64,000 nt of DNA from Phytopythium helicoides (Eukaryota; Oomycota; Peronosporomycetes; Pythiales; Pythiaceae): NCBI GenBank assembly GCA_024867545.1, contig JANFNE010000016.1:587317-651316 (forward strand), given 5' to 3'. Both the position numbers and the translations under genes were made by a program. Below, one piece after another: positions 30,354 to 41,847 of this stretch (within the stretch, counting starts at the first letter, position 1; each line of letters begins with the position of its first letter). The notes beneath the pieces were generated by a model. It searched no databases. It was not told the origin of the DNA and saw only the letters and a list, made by a program, of their open reading frames with translations.

Positions 30354-32932
30354 ATGGCGCGCTCCCGCCGCGGCTCCCGCCACGCGCACATTCCCCCCGA
30401 AGCGCCCATGCCCTACTCGGCCTCCTGCCCGAGCCTCTCGGCCATGTACGACGGGCCCGACGAGCTGCTGCGCGCGCTGGCGGACGACGACCGCGCCGTG
30501 CACGGCGGCCAGTCGGCCGGCAACCTCATGGCGGCGCTGGCGCACGACGCGTCCGGCCTGGGCGTGGCGCCTGCCGTGCTTGGGCTGCAACCCGCGGGGC
30601 TGCACCTGGACGAGGAGCCGCTGGGCGAGCCCTCGACCTCGGCCGAGCTGCTCGGGCCCGACAAGGGATACGACTTTTTGCTGCAGCTCCAGCAGGACCA
30701 CCTGGACGCCTCGCAGCGGCTCTTCCCGCACCAAGCGCCCGCCTTCCTCAATGACGACGTCGACGGACTGCTAATGTCGCCCCCCGCGGGCAACGCCAAG
30801 CGCGCGGGCTTCCACGGATCCGCGTCCTTCACCAACCTCGCCAGCATGGAGGCCGAGCTGCAGCGCCGCCAGCAGGCCGCCAGCAAGCGCAAGAAGGGCG
30901 GCAGCGAGCGCTGGCACAAGCTACAGCGCCACAAGTCCTTCGACTCGACCGTCATGCCCGAGCTGGACTTCACGCAGCCCTCCTTCTCCGCCCCGCCGGG
31001 AAGCAACTTTTTCGGACCCAACGCGCCGCCCATCGCCATGCCATCGTCGATTCCCAACGCCGTGCCGTTCATGCAAAGGTGCGTTTGCGAATAGTCTTGC
31101 TGCTGCAGTGTGTTGAATGTTCATTGACGTTATCGTTCTACTGGACGAGCAGTAGCGCCAATCCGGACGCCGACATGCTTGGGATGGAAGACTTCCCGAC
31201 CAACTTTACGTCCGAGCCCTCGTGGCCAGCGACATCGATGGCGCTCGGTGGCGGTATGATGATCGATGCATTCGGAGGAGCCGACGAAGCTAGTCTCATC
31301 AACGACATGAACGCACTCGCGGCTTCCTCTCCACATGACCCAGACGGTTTTATGAGGTCAATGGCCGCCGCCACCCAGCAAGTGCCCGACGACAGCAATG
31401 TCCAGAGCTCTGCTGCGCTCGACTTGCTGCTATCCGAGAAGGAGCGCGACAACATGTTTGATGCCATCCGCGACTTCTCGGCTCCGAATGAATCGGCGGT
31501 GAGCGCTGCCATGTCGACGCCGCTGTCATCGTCTGCCCCTACGACGAGCTACATGGATGCGTCGCCACGAGAGCGCAGGGGCGTCATGCGTCGGAGAGAT
31601 TCGCGCAACGGCGTTATGGGAAAGAGGAAAACGACGCACAGCCCACCGCTACACCCGTACGCGCGCAACCGTGAAGACTCCAACCATGGCAAGCCGTTCT
31701 CTCTCAACTCGGGCTCTCCCCCGACTGGCCTCCCGCCTCAGCGACCTCAGGAGCCACCCTCGGTGCCCATGCGGAAACGCCTGGAACAAATCCTTGTGCA
31801 TTCGGTGCAAAACTCCGATGCGGGTGCGATGCTGTCGGTAATCGAGATGGAGTTCCTGAAGCAGTCGCCGCTCTTTTCCGCCGACAAGGCAGCCGAGACT
31901 GCAGGGTCGCTGTGGCTTCTGCTGCACGCAGCACAGTGCGATGATAGTTCGTGCGAGATTGGTGGCTGCGATGTCATGCGTCGAGTGCTCAGCCACTGCA
32001 TGGGTTGTGATCTGCTTGTTGGCAAGTGCAAACAGCCCTGCAACGACGCGAAGGCGATGCTGCTCCACTACGGCTCGTGCAACAGCAAGGGCAGTATGCA
32101 TGGCAAGTCGTGCGCTGTCTGCTGGAATCTACTGGAGATCGACCATGCTCACCAAGCGGCAATGGATAACAGCGGAAAGCCGGCTGCTCCACCTGCTGCG
32201 CCGATGATGTCGACGACTCCTCCTGTGATGGGAGGGACGCCTCTGCTGCCGATGCCGATGAACCCTCTGTCGGCGTCGTCGTTTGTGTCGCCGAGTCTTC
32301 GACCGTCAGCTGGACCAAACGCTTCATCTGGTGGTAGCTCCACTTCCAAGCATGTGCCGATCCAGCCGAACCCGCTCCCGACAGCGTCGAACCCGATGGG
32401 TCTCATGGGCTCGTTCCCCCATTTTGGTTACTCGCTGTCGCTGTACTTGGAGCAAACGTCGGCGCCGTTCCGTGCTGAGGTCAAGTCTCGAGTGGAAAAG
32501 CGCGTCACGGCTGCTGCAAGCCAGGATTTGATCCAACATATGCAGAAGAAGACTCGGCTGCGGTCCCTCGACGACCTACGCTCAGAGGCTCGCACAATTG
32601 TTCTCGGCGAGATGGAGCGTGAGCTGCACTTTCATATGCAAGCGTACAGCTGGGCGACCGCGAGTGGCAAAAGCATGGGTGACCCAAGCGCAACATATCC
32701 CGGTGGAATGCCTGGCGACAATGCGCTACCGCCATACCTGCTGAGCGTTGCTGCCGCAGGATTCGCGGCTCTCTACGCGCAGCAGGCAACGCTGCAGGCG
32801 GCTGCCATGACGTCAGGGCGACCTGCTCAGCCCGCCACATCGGCTTCATCCTCGGGACCTTCGCGGCGCAAGAGCGACGCGTCTTCCAAGAAGAAGAAGG
32901 CTGAAGGCGAGCCCACCACCGTCGCGTCGTGA
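30354..32932 (+). CDS. TAZ zinc-finger protein
   Basis: Two exons, 30354-31078 and 31153-32932, separated by a 74-bp GT-AG intron (AAG/GTGCGT, GAGCAG/T), give 834 residues. The acceptor could also lie three bases later in phase. The start at 30354 has a strong context (ACCATGG). Residues about 495-570 carry three HCCC zinc sites: LLLHAAQC...C...C, then LSHCMGC...GKCKQPC, then LLHYGSCN...GKSCAVC. This is the TAZ pattern of CBP/p300, which binds activation domains. No acetyltransferase, bromodomain or KIX domain is seen, so this is a TAZ-only adaptor. The rest is low-complexity Ser/Pro/Met, with a basic KKKK near the end. Nuclear location is likely. The mirror copy is at 48652-51241. Confidence 0.85.
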
Positions 32933-33610
32933 TGCGGACTCGGCTCGTCCGATTCCGTGTTATTTATCGTCTACTCCAGGGTGGACGGTGTTCGAGATGG
33001 CTCGAGCGCGTGGGGGTCGCGTGTTCGTGGCGGCATCTCCCAATGTGTTGCGAGCGCAACGCAACGCCGCGTTCGAGTCGGCCTCGCGAAGACGAGCGTG
33101 GGCGGTGGTGCTTCGCCACCGAGTGTTTTTGTTTTTTGATCCGCTTCAAGATGCTCAAGTTGTAGCCATTTCGACAAGCGAAATCCAGTACATGTGTACA
33201 CTGACTGACTGTACTGTAGTCTCTGCAATGATAATGAAAGTCCCACTCGCTGAACCGTTCAGAACCGCGGTTCACACTAATATCAGTACAACTAGCATAT
33301 TCATCCCAAAAATCACTGATACAAGGGGCTGACAGCCCAGCGCGAAAATGATTTGGGGCACAAGGAAGACAGGTGTCGACGTGGAGCGGCTCGTCTCTCC
33401 TTTTGCGCCAAAGGTTGGTTCTTTTCATCCTGCTCAGCCGCGCTTTTGCAGTCCAAACGCTGCATCTTCCGACATTTTTCGGCCGTAAATCACTTTTTCG
33501 CTGACGGCCAAGGCCAGTTGCTGTCACGCTCGCCGACATGGAGCGCTCCAGGCCGCGGCATTCGCCGATTCCTCGGCTCCCGCTGGCTCTCGGGACCTCC
33601 GCGCGTGCTC
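32933..33610. other. Intergenic, TAZ protein to surface protein
   Basis: No gene is supported. It contains the TAZ gene 3' flank, an AT-richer segment at about 33,120-33,330, and the leader of the surface-protein gene. Confidence 0.5.
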
Positions 33611-36600
33611 ATGCGGCGACTGGCGACGCTCGCGCTCGCGGCGGCCGTGTTCGCTTCGAACGCGTCCGCGCAGCTGACTTCGGGCTGCGAGACGTGGGAG
33701 TTCGACGGCCAGGACATTGTGAGCTACGACGACACGACCGTCTCAGCGAGCGGCAGCGGCAGCGGCGGCGTGCAGGAGACGTGGTTCGAGCAGGACTCGT
33801 CCTTCACGACGCTCTACTACTGCGGCACCACGGTCGAGTCCACCTACGATGCGTCCGCGTCTGACAGCGGCTCCACGGCGGCGTCTGCGTCGTCGTCGTC
33901 GGCGTCCACTTCTTCGCCAGTGACAGTCACGCCAACGACAGCTCCATCCACGTCATCGACAGGCTCGACTAGTAGTTCAGGATCGACTGGTACAAGCGCG
34001 CCAGCAACATCATCGTCAGGATCAACAGCGACGGATGCTCCGTCGACTGAGTCGCCTACGGAGTCTCCGACCGAGTCGCCTACGAACGCGCCTGTGACGT
34101 CGTCGTCGGGTTCTTCGGACGGCTCTAGCTCATCTTCGACTACTGCTCCGTCGACTGAGTCGCCTACGGAGTCGCCTACTGAGTCGCCTACGGAGTCTCC
34201 TACGGAGTCCCCGACCGAGTCTCCGACGAACGCGCCTACGGATTCCCCGACCGAGTCTCCGACCGAGTCTCCTACGAACGCGCCTACGGAGTCCCCGACC
34301 GAGTCTCCGACCGAGTCTCCTACGAACGCGCCTGTGACGTCGTCGTCGGGTTCTTCGGACGGCTCTAGCTCATCTTCGAACTACTGCTCCGTCGACTGAG
34401 TCGCCTACGGAGTCGCCTACTGAGGTCGCCTACGGAGTCTCCTACGAACGCGCCTGTGACGTCGTCCGTCGGGTTTCTTCGGACGGCTCTAGCTCATCTT
34501 CGACTACTGCTCCGTCGACTGAGTCGCCTACGGAGTCGCCTACTGAGTCGCCTACGGAGTCTCCTACGGAGTCCCCGACCGAGTCTCCGACGAACGCGCC
34601 TACGGATTCCCCGACCGAGTCTCCGACCGAGTCTCCGACCGAGTCTCCTACGAACGCGCCTACGGAGTCTCCGACCGAGTCGCCTACGAACGCACCTGTG
34701 ACGTCGTCTTCGGGTTCTTCGGACGGCTCTGGCTCATCTTCGACTACTGCTCCGTCGACCGAGTCGCCGACCGAGTCGCCTACGGAGTCGCCTACCGAGT
34801 CTCCGACCGAGTCGCCTACCGAGTCGCCTACCGAGTCTCCGACCGAGTCTCCGACCGAGTCTCCGACCGAGTCGCCGACCGAGTCGCCGACGAACGCGCC
34901 TACCGAGTCGCCTACCGAGTCGCCCACGGAGTCCCCGACTGAGTCCCCGACTGAGTCGCCTACCGAGTCGCCGACGAACGCGCCTACCGAGTCGCCTACC
35001 GAGTCGCCTACCGAGTCGCCGACGAACGCGCCTACCGAGTCGCCTACCGAGTCGCCCACGGAGTCCCCGACTGAGTCCCCGACTGAGTCGCCTACCGAGT
35101 CGCCGACGAACGCGCCTACCGAGTCGCCTACGGAGTCCCCGACCGAGTCTCCGACGAACGCGCCTACGGATTCCCCGACCGAGTCTCCGACCGAGTCTCC
35201 TACGAACGCGCCTACGGAGTCCTCCGACCGAGTCTCCGACCGAGTCTCCTACGAACGCGCCTGTGACGTCGTCGTCGGGTTCTTCGGACGGCTCTAGCTC
35301 ATCTTCGACTACTGCTCCGTCGACTGAGTCGCCTACGGAGTCGCCTACTGAGTCGCCTACGGAGTCTCCTACGAACGCGCCTGTGACGTCGTCGTCGGGT
35401 TCTTCGGACGGCTCTAGCTCATCTTCGACTACCTGCTCCGTCGACTGAGTCGCCTACGGAGTCGCCTACTGAGTCGCCTACGGAGTCTCCTACGGAGTCC
35501 CCGACCGAGTCTCCGACGAACGCGCCTACGGATTCCCCGACCGAGTCTCCGACCGAGGTCTCCGACCGAGGTCTCCTACGAACGCGCCTACGGAGTCTCC
35601 GACCGAGTCGCCTACGAACGCGCCTGTGACGTCGTCGTCGGGTTCTTCGGACGGCTCTAGCTCATCTTCGACTACTGCTCCGTCGACTGAGTCGCCTACG
35701 GAGTCGCCTACTGAGTCGCCTACGGAGTCTCCTACGGAGTCCCCGACCGAGTCTCCGACGAACGCGCCTACGGATTCCCCGACCGAGTCTCCGACCGAGT
35801 CTCCTACGAACGCGCCTACGGAGTCTCCGACCGAGTCGCCTACGAACGCGCCTGTGACGTCGTCGTCGGGTTCTTCGGACGGCTCTAGCTCATCTTCGAC
35901 TACTGCTCCGTCGACTGAGTCGCCTACGGAGTCGCCTACTGAGTCGCCTACGGATTCCCCGACCGAGTCTCCGACCGAGTCTCCTACGAACGCGCCTACG
36001 GAGTCTCCGACCGAGTCGCCTACGAACGCGCCTGTGACGTCGTCGTCGGGTTCTTCGGACGGCTCTAGCTCATCTTCGACTACTGCTCCGTCGACTGAGT
36101 CGCCTACGGAGTCGCCTACTGAGTCGCCTACGGAGTCTCCTACGGAGTCCCCGACCGAGTCTCCGACGAACGCGCCTACGGATTCCCCGACCGAGTCTCC
36201 GACCGAGTCTCCGACCGAGTCTCCGACGAACGCGCCTACGGAGTCTCCGACCGAGTCGCCTACGAACGCGCCTGTGACGTCGTCGTCGGGTTCTTCGGAC
36301 GGCTCTAGCTCATCTTCGACTACTGCTCCGTCGACTGAGTCGCCTACGGAGTCGCCTACTGAGTCGCCTACGGAGTCTCCTACGGAGTCCCCGACCGAGT
36401 CTCCGACGAACGCGCCTACGGATTCCCCGACCGAGTCTCGACCGAGTCTCCGACCGAGTCTCCTACGAACGCGCCTACGGAGTCTCCGACCGAGTCGCCT
36501 ACGAACGCGCCTGTGACGTCGTCGTCGGGTTCTTCGGACGGCTCTAGCTCATCTTCGACTACTGCTCCGTCGACTGAGTCGCCTACGGAGTCGCCTACTG

Positions 36601-39169
36601 AGTCGCCTACGGAGTCTCCTACGGAGTCCCCGACCGAGTCTCCGACGAACGCGCCTACGGATTCCCCGACCGAGTCTCCGACCGAGTCTCCGACCGAGTC
36701 TCCTACGAACGCGCCTACGGAGTCTCCGACCGAGTCGCCTACGAACGCGCCTGTGACGTCGTCGTCGGGTTCTTCGGACGGCTCTAGCTCATCTTCGACT
36801 ACTGCTCCGTCGACTGAGTCGCCTACGGAGTCGCCTACTGAGTCGCCTACGGAGTCTCCTACGGAGTCCCCCGACCGAGTCTCCGACGAACGCGCCTACG
36901 GATTCCCCGACCGAGTCTCCGACCGAGTCTCCGACCGAGTCTCCTACGAACGCGCCTACGGAGTCTCCGACCGAGTCGCCTACGAACGCGCCTGTGACGT
37001 CGTCGTCGGGTTCTTCGGACGGCTCTAGCTCATCTTCGACTACTGCTCCGTCGACTGAGTCGCCTACGGAGTCGCCTACTGAGTCGCCTACGGAGTCTCC
37101 TACGGAGTCCCCGACCGAGTCTCCGACGAACGCGCCTACCGGAGTCGCCTACCGAGTCGCCTACGGAGTCGCCTACGGAGTCCCCGACTGAGTCGCCTAC
37201 CGAGTCGCCGACGAACGCGCCTACCGAGTCGCCTACCGAGTCACCTACCGAGTCGCCGACGAACGCGCCTACCGAGTCGCCGACCGAGTCGCCTACGGAG
37301 TCGCCTACCGAGTCTCCGACCGAGTCTCCGACCGAGTCCCCGACGAACGCGCCTACCGAGTCTCCGACCGAGTCGCCTACCGAGTCGCCTACCGAGTCTC
37401 CGACCGAGTCTCCGACCGAGTCGCCGACCGAGTCGCCGACGAACGCGCCTACCGAGTCGCCTACCGAGTCGCCTACCGAGTCGCCGACGAACGCGCCTAC
37501 CGAGTCGCCGACCGAGTCGCCTACGGAGTCGCCTACCGAGTCTCCGACCGAGTCTCCGACCGAGTCCCCGACGAACGCGCCTACCGAGTCTCCGACCGAG
37601 TCTCCGACCGAGTCTCCGACCGAGTCTCCGACCGAGTCCCCGACGAACGCGCCTACCGAGTCTCCGACCGAGTCGCCTACGGAGTCGCCTACCGAGTCTC
37701 CGACCGAGTATCCGACCGAGTCTCCGACCGAGTCGCCGACGAACGCGCCTACCGAGTCGCCTACCGAGTCGCCTACGGAGTCGCCTACGGAGTCCCCGAC
37801 TGAGTCGCCTACCGAGTCGCCGACGAACGCGCCTACCGAGTCGCCTACCGAGTCGCCTACCGAGTCGCCGACGAACGCGCCTACCGAGTCGCCTACCGAG
37901 TCGCCTACGGAGTCGCCTACGGAGTCCCCGACTGAGTCGCCTACCGAGTCGCCGACGAACGCGCCTACCGAGTCGCCTACCGAGTCGCCTACGGAGTCGC
38001 CTACCGAGTCCCCGACTGAGTCGCCTACCGAGTCGCCGACGAACGCGCCTACCGAGTCGCCTACCGAGTCGCCTACCGAGTCTCCGACCGAGTCTCCGAC
38101 CGAGTCGCCGACCGAGTCGCCTACGGAGTCGCCTACCGAGTCTCCGACCGAGTCTCCGACCGAGTCCCCGACGAACGCGCCTACCGAGTCTCCGACCGAG
38201 TCGCCTACGGAGTCGCCTACCGAGTCTCCGACCGAGTCTCCGACCGAGTCTCCGACCGAGTCGCCGACGAACGCGCCTACCGAGTCGCCGACCGAGTCGC
38301 CTACGGAGTCGCCTACCGAGTCTCCGACCGAGTCTCCGACCGAGTCCCCGACCGAGACTCCGACCGAGTCGCCGTCGAACGCGCCTACCGAGTCTCCGAC
38401 CGAGTCTCCGACCGAGTCGCCTACCGTGTCGCCTACGGAGTCGCCGACCGATGCACCCGTTGTGACGACTGTTGCTCCTGTTGTGACTGCGGCCCCTGCC
38501 ACTACTTCACCTACTACCTCAGCTCCAGTTACAGCTCCTCCTGTTACAGCTGCTCCGGCGACAACGCTTCCGAGTACTGCCGCGCCTATGACTACAGTGC
38601 CGGCGACGACAGGTCCGGTGACTACGACCCCAGTGACGCCGACTCCTGCACCAGCTACGACAGCACCGACAACTCCCGCTCCGACGTTTACCCCAACACC
38701 TACAACCGTCACGGCCACTTGCGGAACACAAGTTGTCGGCACAGGCTACTACGGCACAACCATTTCGACAAACAAGAACGTCGCGAGCGCCAGCGCATGT
38801 TGCGCGCTGTGTATTGCCGAGTCTTCTTGTGTGGCGTACCGCTACGGCACCAACGACCAGCGGTGCTATTTGCTCTCGGACACGGACAAGAAGCCGCATA
38901 CGGACTCCGATTGGATCTCGGCGCTGGTGACGCGGTCGACGACGACTTCCACGACACAAACATCAACAGCGACGACCACGTCGAGCGACGAGAGCGAGGA
39001 ATCAAGCTCCGATGGATCAGTCGCTCTCTGGGTGTCGGTCGTTGCCGGTTCCGCGGCGATCATCGGCTCAATCGGAGCCACCATCGCGTACCGGCGGTAT
39101 CAATCGGCTCGCTCGCAGCAGAGCAGCCCCCGGCGCTGGTCGCACGCCACGATGGTGACGCCACCGTAA
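33611..39169 (+). CDS. Giant PAN-domain surface protein with SPTE stalk
   Basis: Start at 33611 begins a signal peptide (MRRLATLALAAAVFASNASA). A Cys-bounded N-terminal domain follows (CETWEFDG...ETWFEQDSSFTTLYYCG), then a very long mucin-like stalk of SPTE and NAPT repeats. Near the C-terminus a PAN/Apple domain (about 38712-38940; CGTQVVGTGYYG, ACCALCIAESSCVAYRYG, CYLLSD) should bind sugar or protein. A membrane helix (about 39025-39085) and a basic tail end it. It is probably an adhesin or wall protein, heavily O-glycosylated. The frame breaks at about ten one-base indels between 34,375 and 37,141, yet first and last segments are in the same frame and the span is exactly 1,853 codons. Whether these are sequence errors in repeats or true lesions is unclear. 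Confidence 0.8.
34085..38420 (+). repeat. SPTE/NAPT coding satellite with 240-bp macro-units
   Basis: The basic period is 12 bp (Ser-Pro-Thr-Glu). From 34,085 to 37,140 it is organised in about 13 macro-units, typically 240 bp with 120- and 180-bp variants, each opening with a VTSSSGSSDGSSSSSTTAPST segment. From about 37,140 to 38,420 the pattern changes to plain SPTE blocks punctuated by NAPT. Antisense frames stay open here only because the repeat lacks antisense stops. Confidence 0.93.
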
Positions 39170-39652
39170 GCTCTTATCTGTTTTGAACCCCGTCGTGCCG
39201 TCCAGGAAGCACGCTAAGTATGTATTTCAATTGCACGTCGCTAAGTTGAAAGTGATCAGCTGGCAACGATGTGTCGGGAGGTGTAGCCATCGCCCTCTGT
39301 AGCCATTGGCTCGCGTCGTGACGTCGGGTTTTCAAGTTGCATTGAGTCAATGCATCGCCTTTTCAAATCTCTCCATGACCGCCCATCTCATTGAATCCTG
39401 TATAGCATTACAAACAACTGCTACATTTCATTTTGTACTGATAAAAGATAGATCTCCAGTTCGATTTATCCCAGGTGGTCAGATGCCATCTTGGTCTCCC
39501 GCCAATCAAACACTATCGTTATCGGTCGCATAGAAAAGCCATCGTTGGCAGTTGGGTTGAGCACCTGCAGCTGCCGCTGGCGTGGCCACTTTGGCTTTGG
39601 CGCAGCACCACTCAGGCGCTCACGAGCACAACTGGAGGTCAGGCTTGGGTCC
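39170..39652. other. Intergenic, surface protein to TP-rich protein
   Basis: A 480-bp AT-richer spacer without a gene. It holds the promoter of the TP-rich protein gene. The equivalent in the other arm is 41363-41847. Confidence 0.5.
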
Positions 39653-40564
39653 ATGAGGGCGCTCCAGGCGCTGCTGCTGGCGCTGCTGGCGGTACATGAG
39701 GCGCTCGCGACGCCCGTGAGCGTCTGTCGAGACGCCACCTACGAGATCCCGGCCTCTCGCGGCGCTCTCTGCTCTGGGGCCGGGGCGGCTCCGGCAGGAA
39801 CGGCGTGCCCGCTCAAGGGAGACGTGGCGTCCGCCGACTGCCACGAGACGCTGCCGTCGTACTCGGATGGGAGCTGCGTGGTGAAGGAAGACGCGGTGTG
39901 CGAGATTGTGATTGGCAGCACGTGGGGCTGCGTGCTGCCGTCGGTGGGGTGTGCGGGTGCGGCGCCGACGCCAGCTCCGACGACGGTCAAGGAAGATGAT
40001 GAGTGCGAAACTTGGGACTATGAAGGAAGCGGCAGTGACGATGTGGCCGTGGATCTGGACACGTTCGACGGCATGGAGGCGTATGGGTACACGACCGAGT
40101 GGTTCGTGCAGGAGACGAGTGTGACGGAGCTGTACGACTGTGGTGAAGCGCCGACGCCCACGCCGACGCCCACGACGGCGGCCCCGGTGACAGCGGCTCC
40201 CGTGACGGCAGCCCCCGCCACTGAGGCTCCTGTTACCGAGTCCCCAGTGACGGCTGCCCCAGTTACTGAGGCCCCTGCAACCCAGACCCCAGCACCAGTG
40301 ACTGTGGCTCCTGTTACAGAGACGCCCTCAACGCCGACTCCGTCAACACCGACACCGTCAACGCCGACGCCTTCGACTCCGACGCCTTCGACTCCGACGC
40401 CACCCACGCCGACGCCATCCACACCGACTCCGTCGACGCCGACGACCGTCAACGCCGACGCCTTCGACTCCGACGCCATCCACGCCGACGCCATCCACGC
40501 CGACACCGTCAAACACCGACGCCTTCGGCGTGGATGGCGTCGGAGTCGAAGGCGTCGGCGTTGA
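39653..40564 (+). CDS. Secreted carbohydrate-binding-like TP-rich protein, cut at axis
   Basis: Start at 39653 opens a signal peptide ([19 protein letters not shown]). Domain 1 (about residues 20-100) is a Cys-rich module ([52 protein letters not shown]) of a type common in oomycete secreted mucin-like and carbohydrate-binding-like proteins. Domain 2 (CETWDYEG...[16 protein letters not shown]) is related to the N-terminal domain of the neighbouring surface protein. A TP/AP-rich stalk ([13 protein letters not shown]) follows. The gene crosses the palindrome axis near 40,525, after which the frame reads antisense repeat and stops at 40,564. The true C-terminus is therefore absent. Confidence 0.8.
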   Translation: MRALQALLLALLAVHEALATPVSVCRDATYEIPASRGALCSGAGAAPAGTACPLKGDVASADCHETLPSYSDGSCVVKEDAVCEIVIGSTWGCVLPSVGCAGAAPTPAPTTVKEDDECETWDYEGSGSDDVAVDLDTFDGMEAYGYTTEWFVQETSVTELYDCGEAPTPTPTPTTAAPVTAAPVTAAPATEAPVTESPVTAAPVTEAPATQTPAPVTVAPVTETPSTPTPSTPTPSTPTPSTPTPSTPTPPTPTPSTPTPSTPTTVNADAFDSDAIHADAIHADTVKHRRLRRGWRRSRRRRR

Positions 40565-40718
40565 CGGTGTCGGCGTCGACGGAGTCGGTGTGGATGGCGT
40601 CGGCGTGGTGGCGTCGGAGGTCGAAGCGTCGGAGTCGAAGGCGTCGGCGTTGACGGTGTCGGCGTTGATGGAATCGGCGTCGAGGGTGGTCTCTGTATCA
40701 GGAGCCACAGTCACTGGT

Positions 40719-41362
40719 TCAGTGGGTCTGAGTCGCCGGGGCCTCTGTAACTGGGGCAGTCGTCACTGGGGACTCGGTAACGGGGGCCTCCGTTGCGGGG
40801 GCTGCCGTCACGGGAGCCGCTGTCACCGGGGCCGCCGTTGTGGGCGTCGGCGTCGGAGTCGGCGCTTCACCACAGTCGTACAGCTCCGTCACGCTCGTCT
40901 CCTGCACGAACCACTCGGTCGTGTACCCATACGCCTCCATGCCGTCGAACGTGTCCAGATCCACGGCCACGTCGTCACTGCCGCTTCCTTCATAGTCCCA
41001 AGTATCGCACTCGTCGTCTTCCTCGACCGTCGTCGGAGCTGGCGTCGGTGCCGCACCCGCACACCCCACCGACGGCAGCACGCAGCCCCACGTGCTGCCA
41101 ATCACAATCTCGCACACCGCGTCTTCCATCACCACGCAGCTCCCATCCGAGTACGACGGCAGCGTCTCGTGGCAGTCGGCGGACGCCACGTCTCCCATTG
41201 AGCGGGCACGCCGTTCCTGACGGAGCCCGCCCGCCCCAGAGCTGAGAGCGCCGCGAGAGGCCGGGATCTCGTAGGTGGCGTCTCGACAGACGCTCACGGG
41301 CGTCGCGAGCGGCCCCATTCCCGCCAGCAAGCGCCAGCCGCAGCGCCTGGAGGAGCGCGCAT
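40719..41362 (-). pseudogene. Right-arm copy of the TP-rich protein, truncated
   Basis: This is the mirror of 39653-40525. The Cys-rich module and the CDTWDYEG...LYDCG domain are readable. The signal peptide is disrupted by small indels just after the start (41362) and a second pair of indels alters the CSGAG region. The frame ends at 40719 in the TP stalk next to the palindrome axis. Several substitutions (for example Glu for Lys in TTVEEDD) separate it from the left copy. Confidence 0.75.
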
Positions 41363-41847
41363 GGCCCCAAGCCTGAGCTTCAGCTGGGTTCGTGAGCGCC
41401 GACAGCCAAAGTGGCCATGCGACTCGCATTGCGAGTGGGGCGGCAGCTGCGGAGGTGTTCATTCAACCCAACCAACTGCCAACGCTGCTTTCTATGCGAC
41501 CGATATACGATAGTGTTTGATTGGCGGGGAAACCGAGATGGCATCCTGGACACCTTGGGATAATCGAACTGGAGATATATCTTTTATTCAGTGCAATTTG
41601 GATTGAGAGGCTTTTTTGTACTGTTATACTGGATTTTGCGAGATGGCGGTCAAGGAGAGATTTGAATAAGGCGATGGCATAAACTCATTGCAACTTCGAA
41701 ATCCCGGACGTCGCGACAGCGAGCCAATGGCTACATAGGGCGATGGCTACATCTTCCGACACATCGTTGCCAGCGCGTTAACTTGACGTGCAATTGTTAT
41801 ACTTACGTGCTTCCTGGACGGCACGAAGGGTTCAAACAGATAGGAAC
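41363..41847. other. Spacer, mirror of 39170-39652
   Basis: No gene. Similar to the left spacer but about 100 bp shorter, with visible substitutions as well as indels. Confidence 0.5.

Noticed and set aside
37030..38742. A 570-codon minus-strand frame reading GDSVGDSVGAFVGDSV
   Set aside because: It is the antisense of the SPTE stalk. The repeat has no antisense stops, so length is not evidence of coding; similar shadow frames occur at 34442-35059 and, on the plus strand, 42515-43195.
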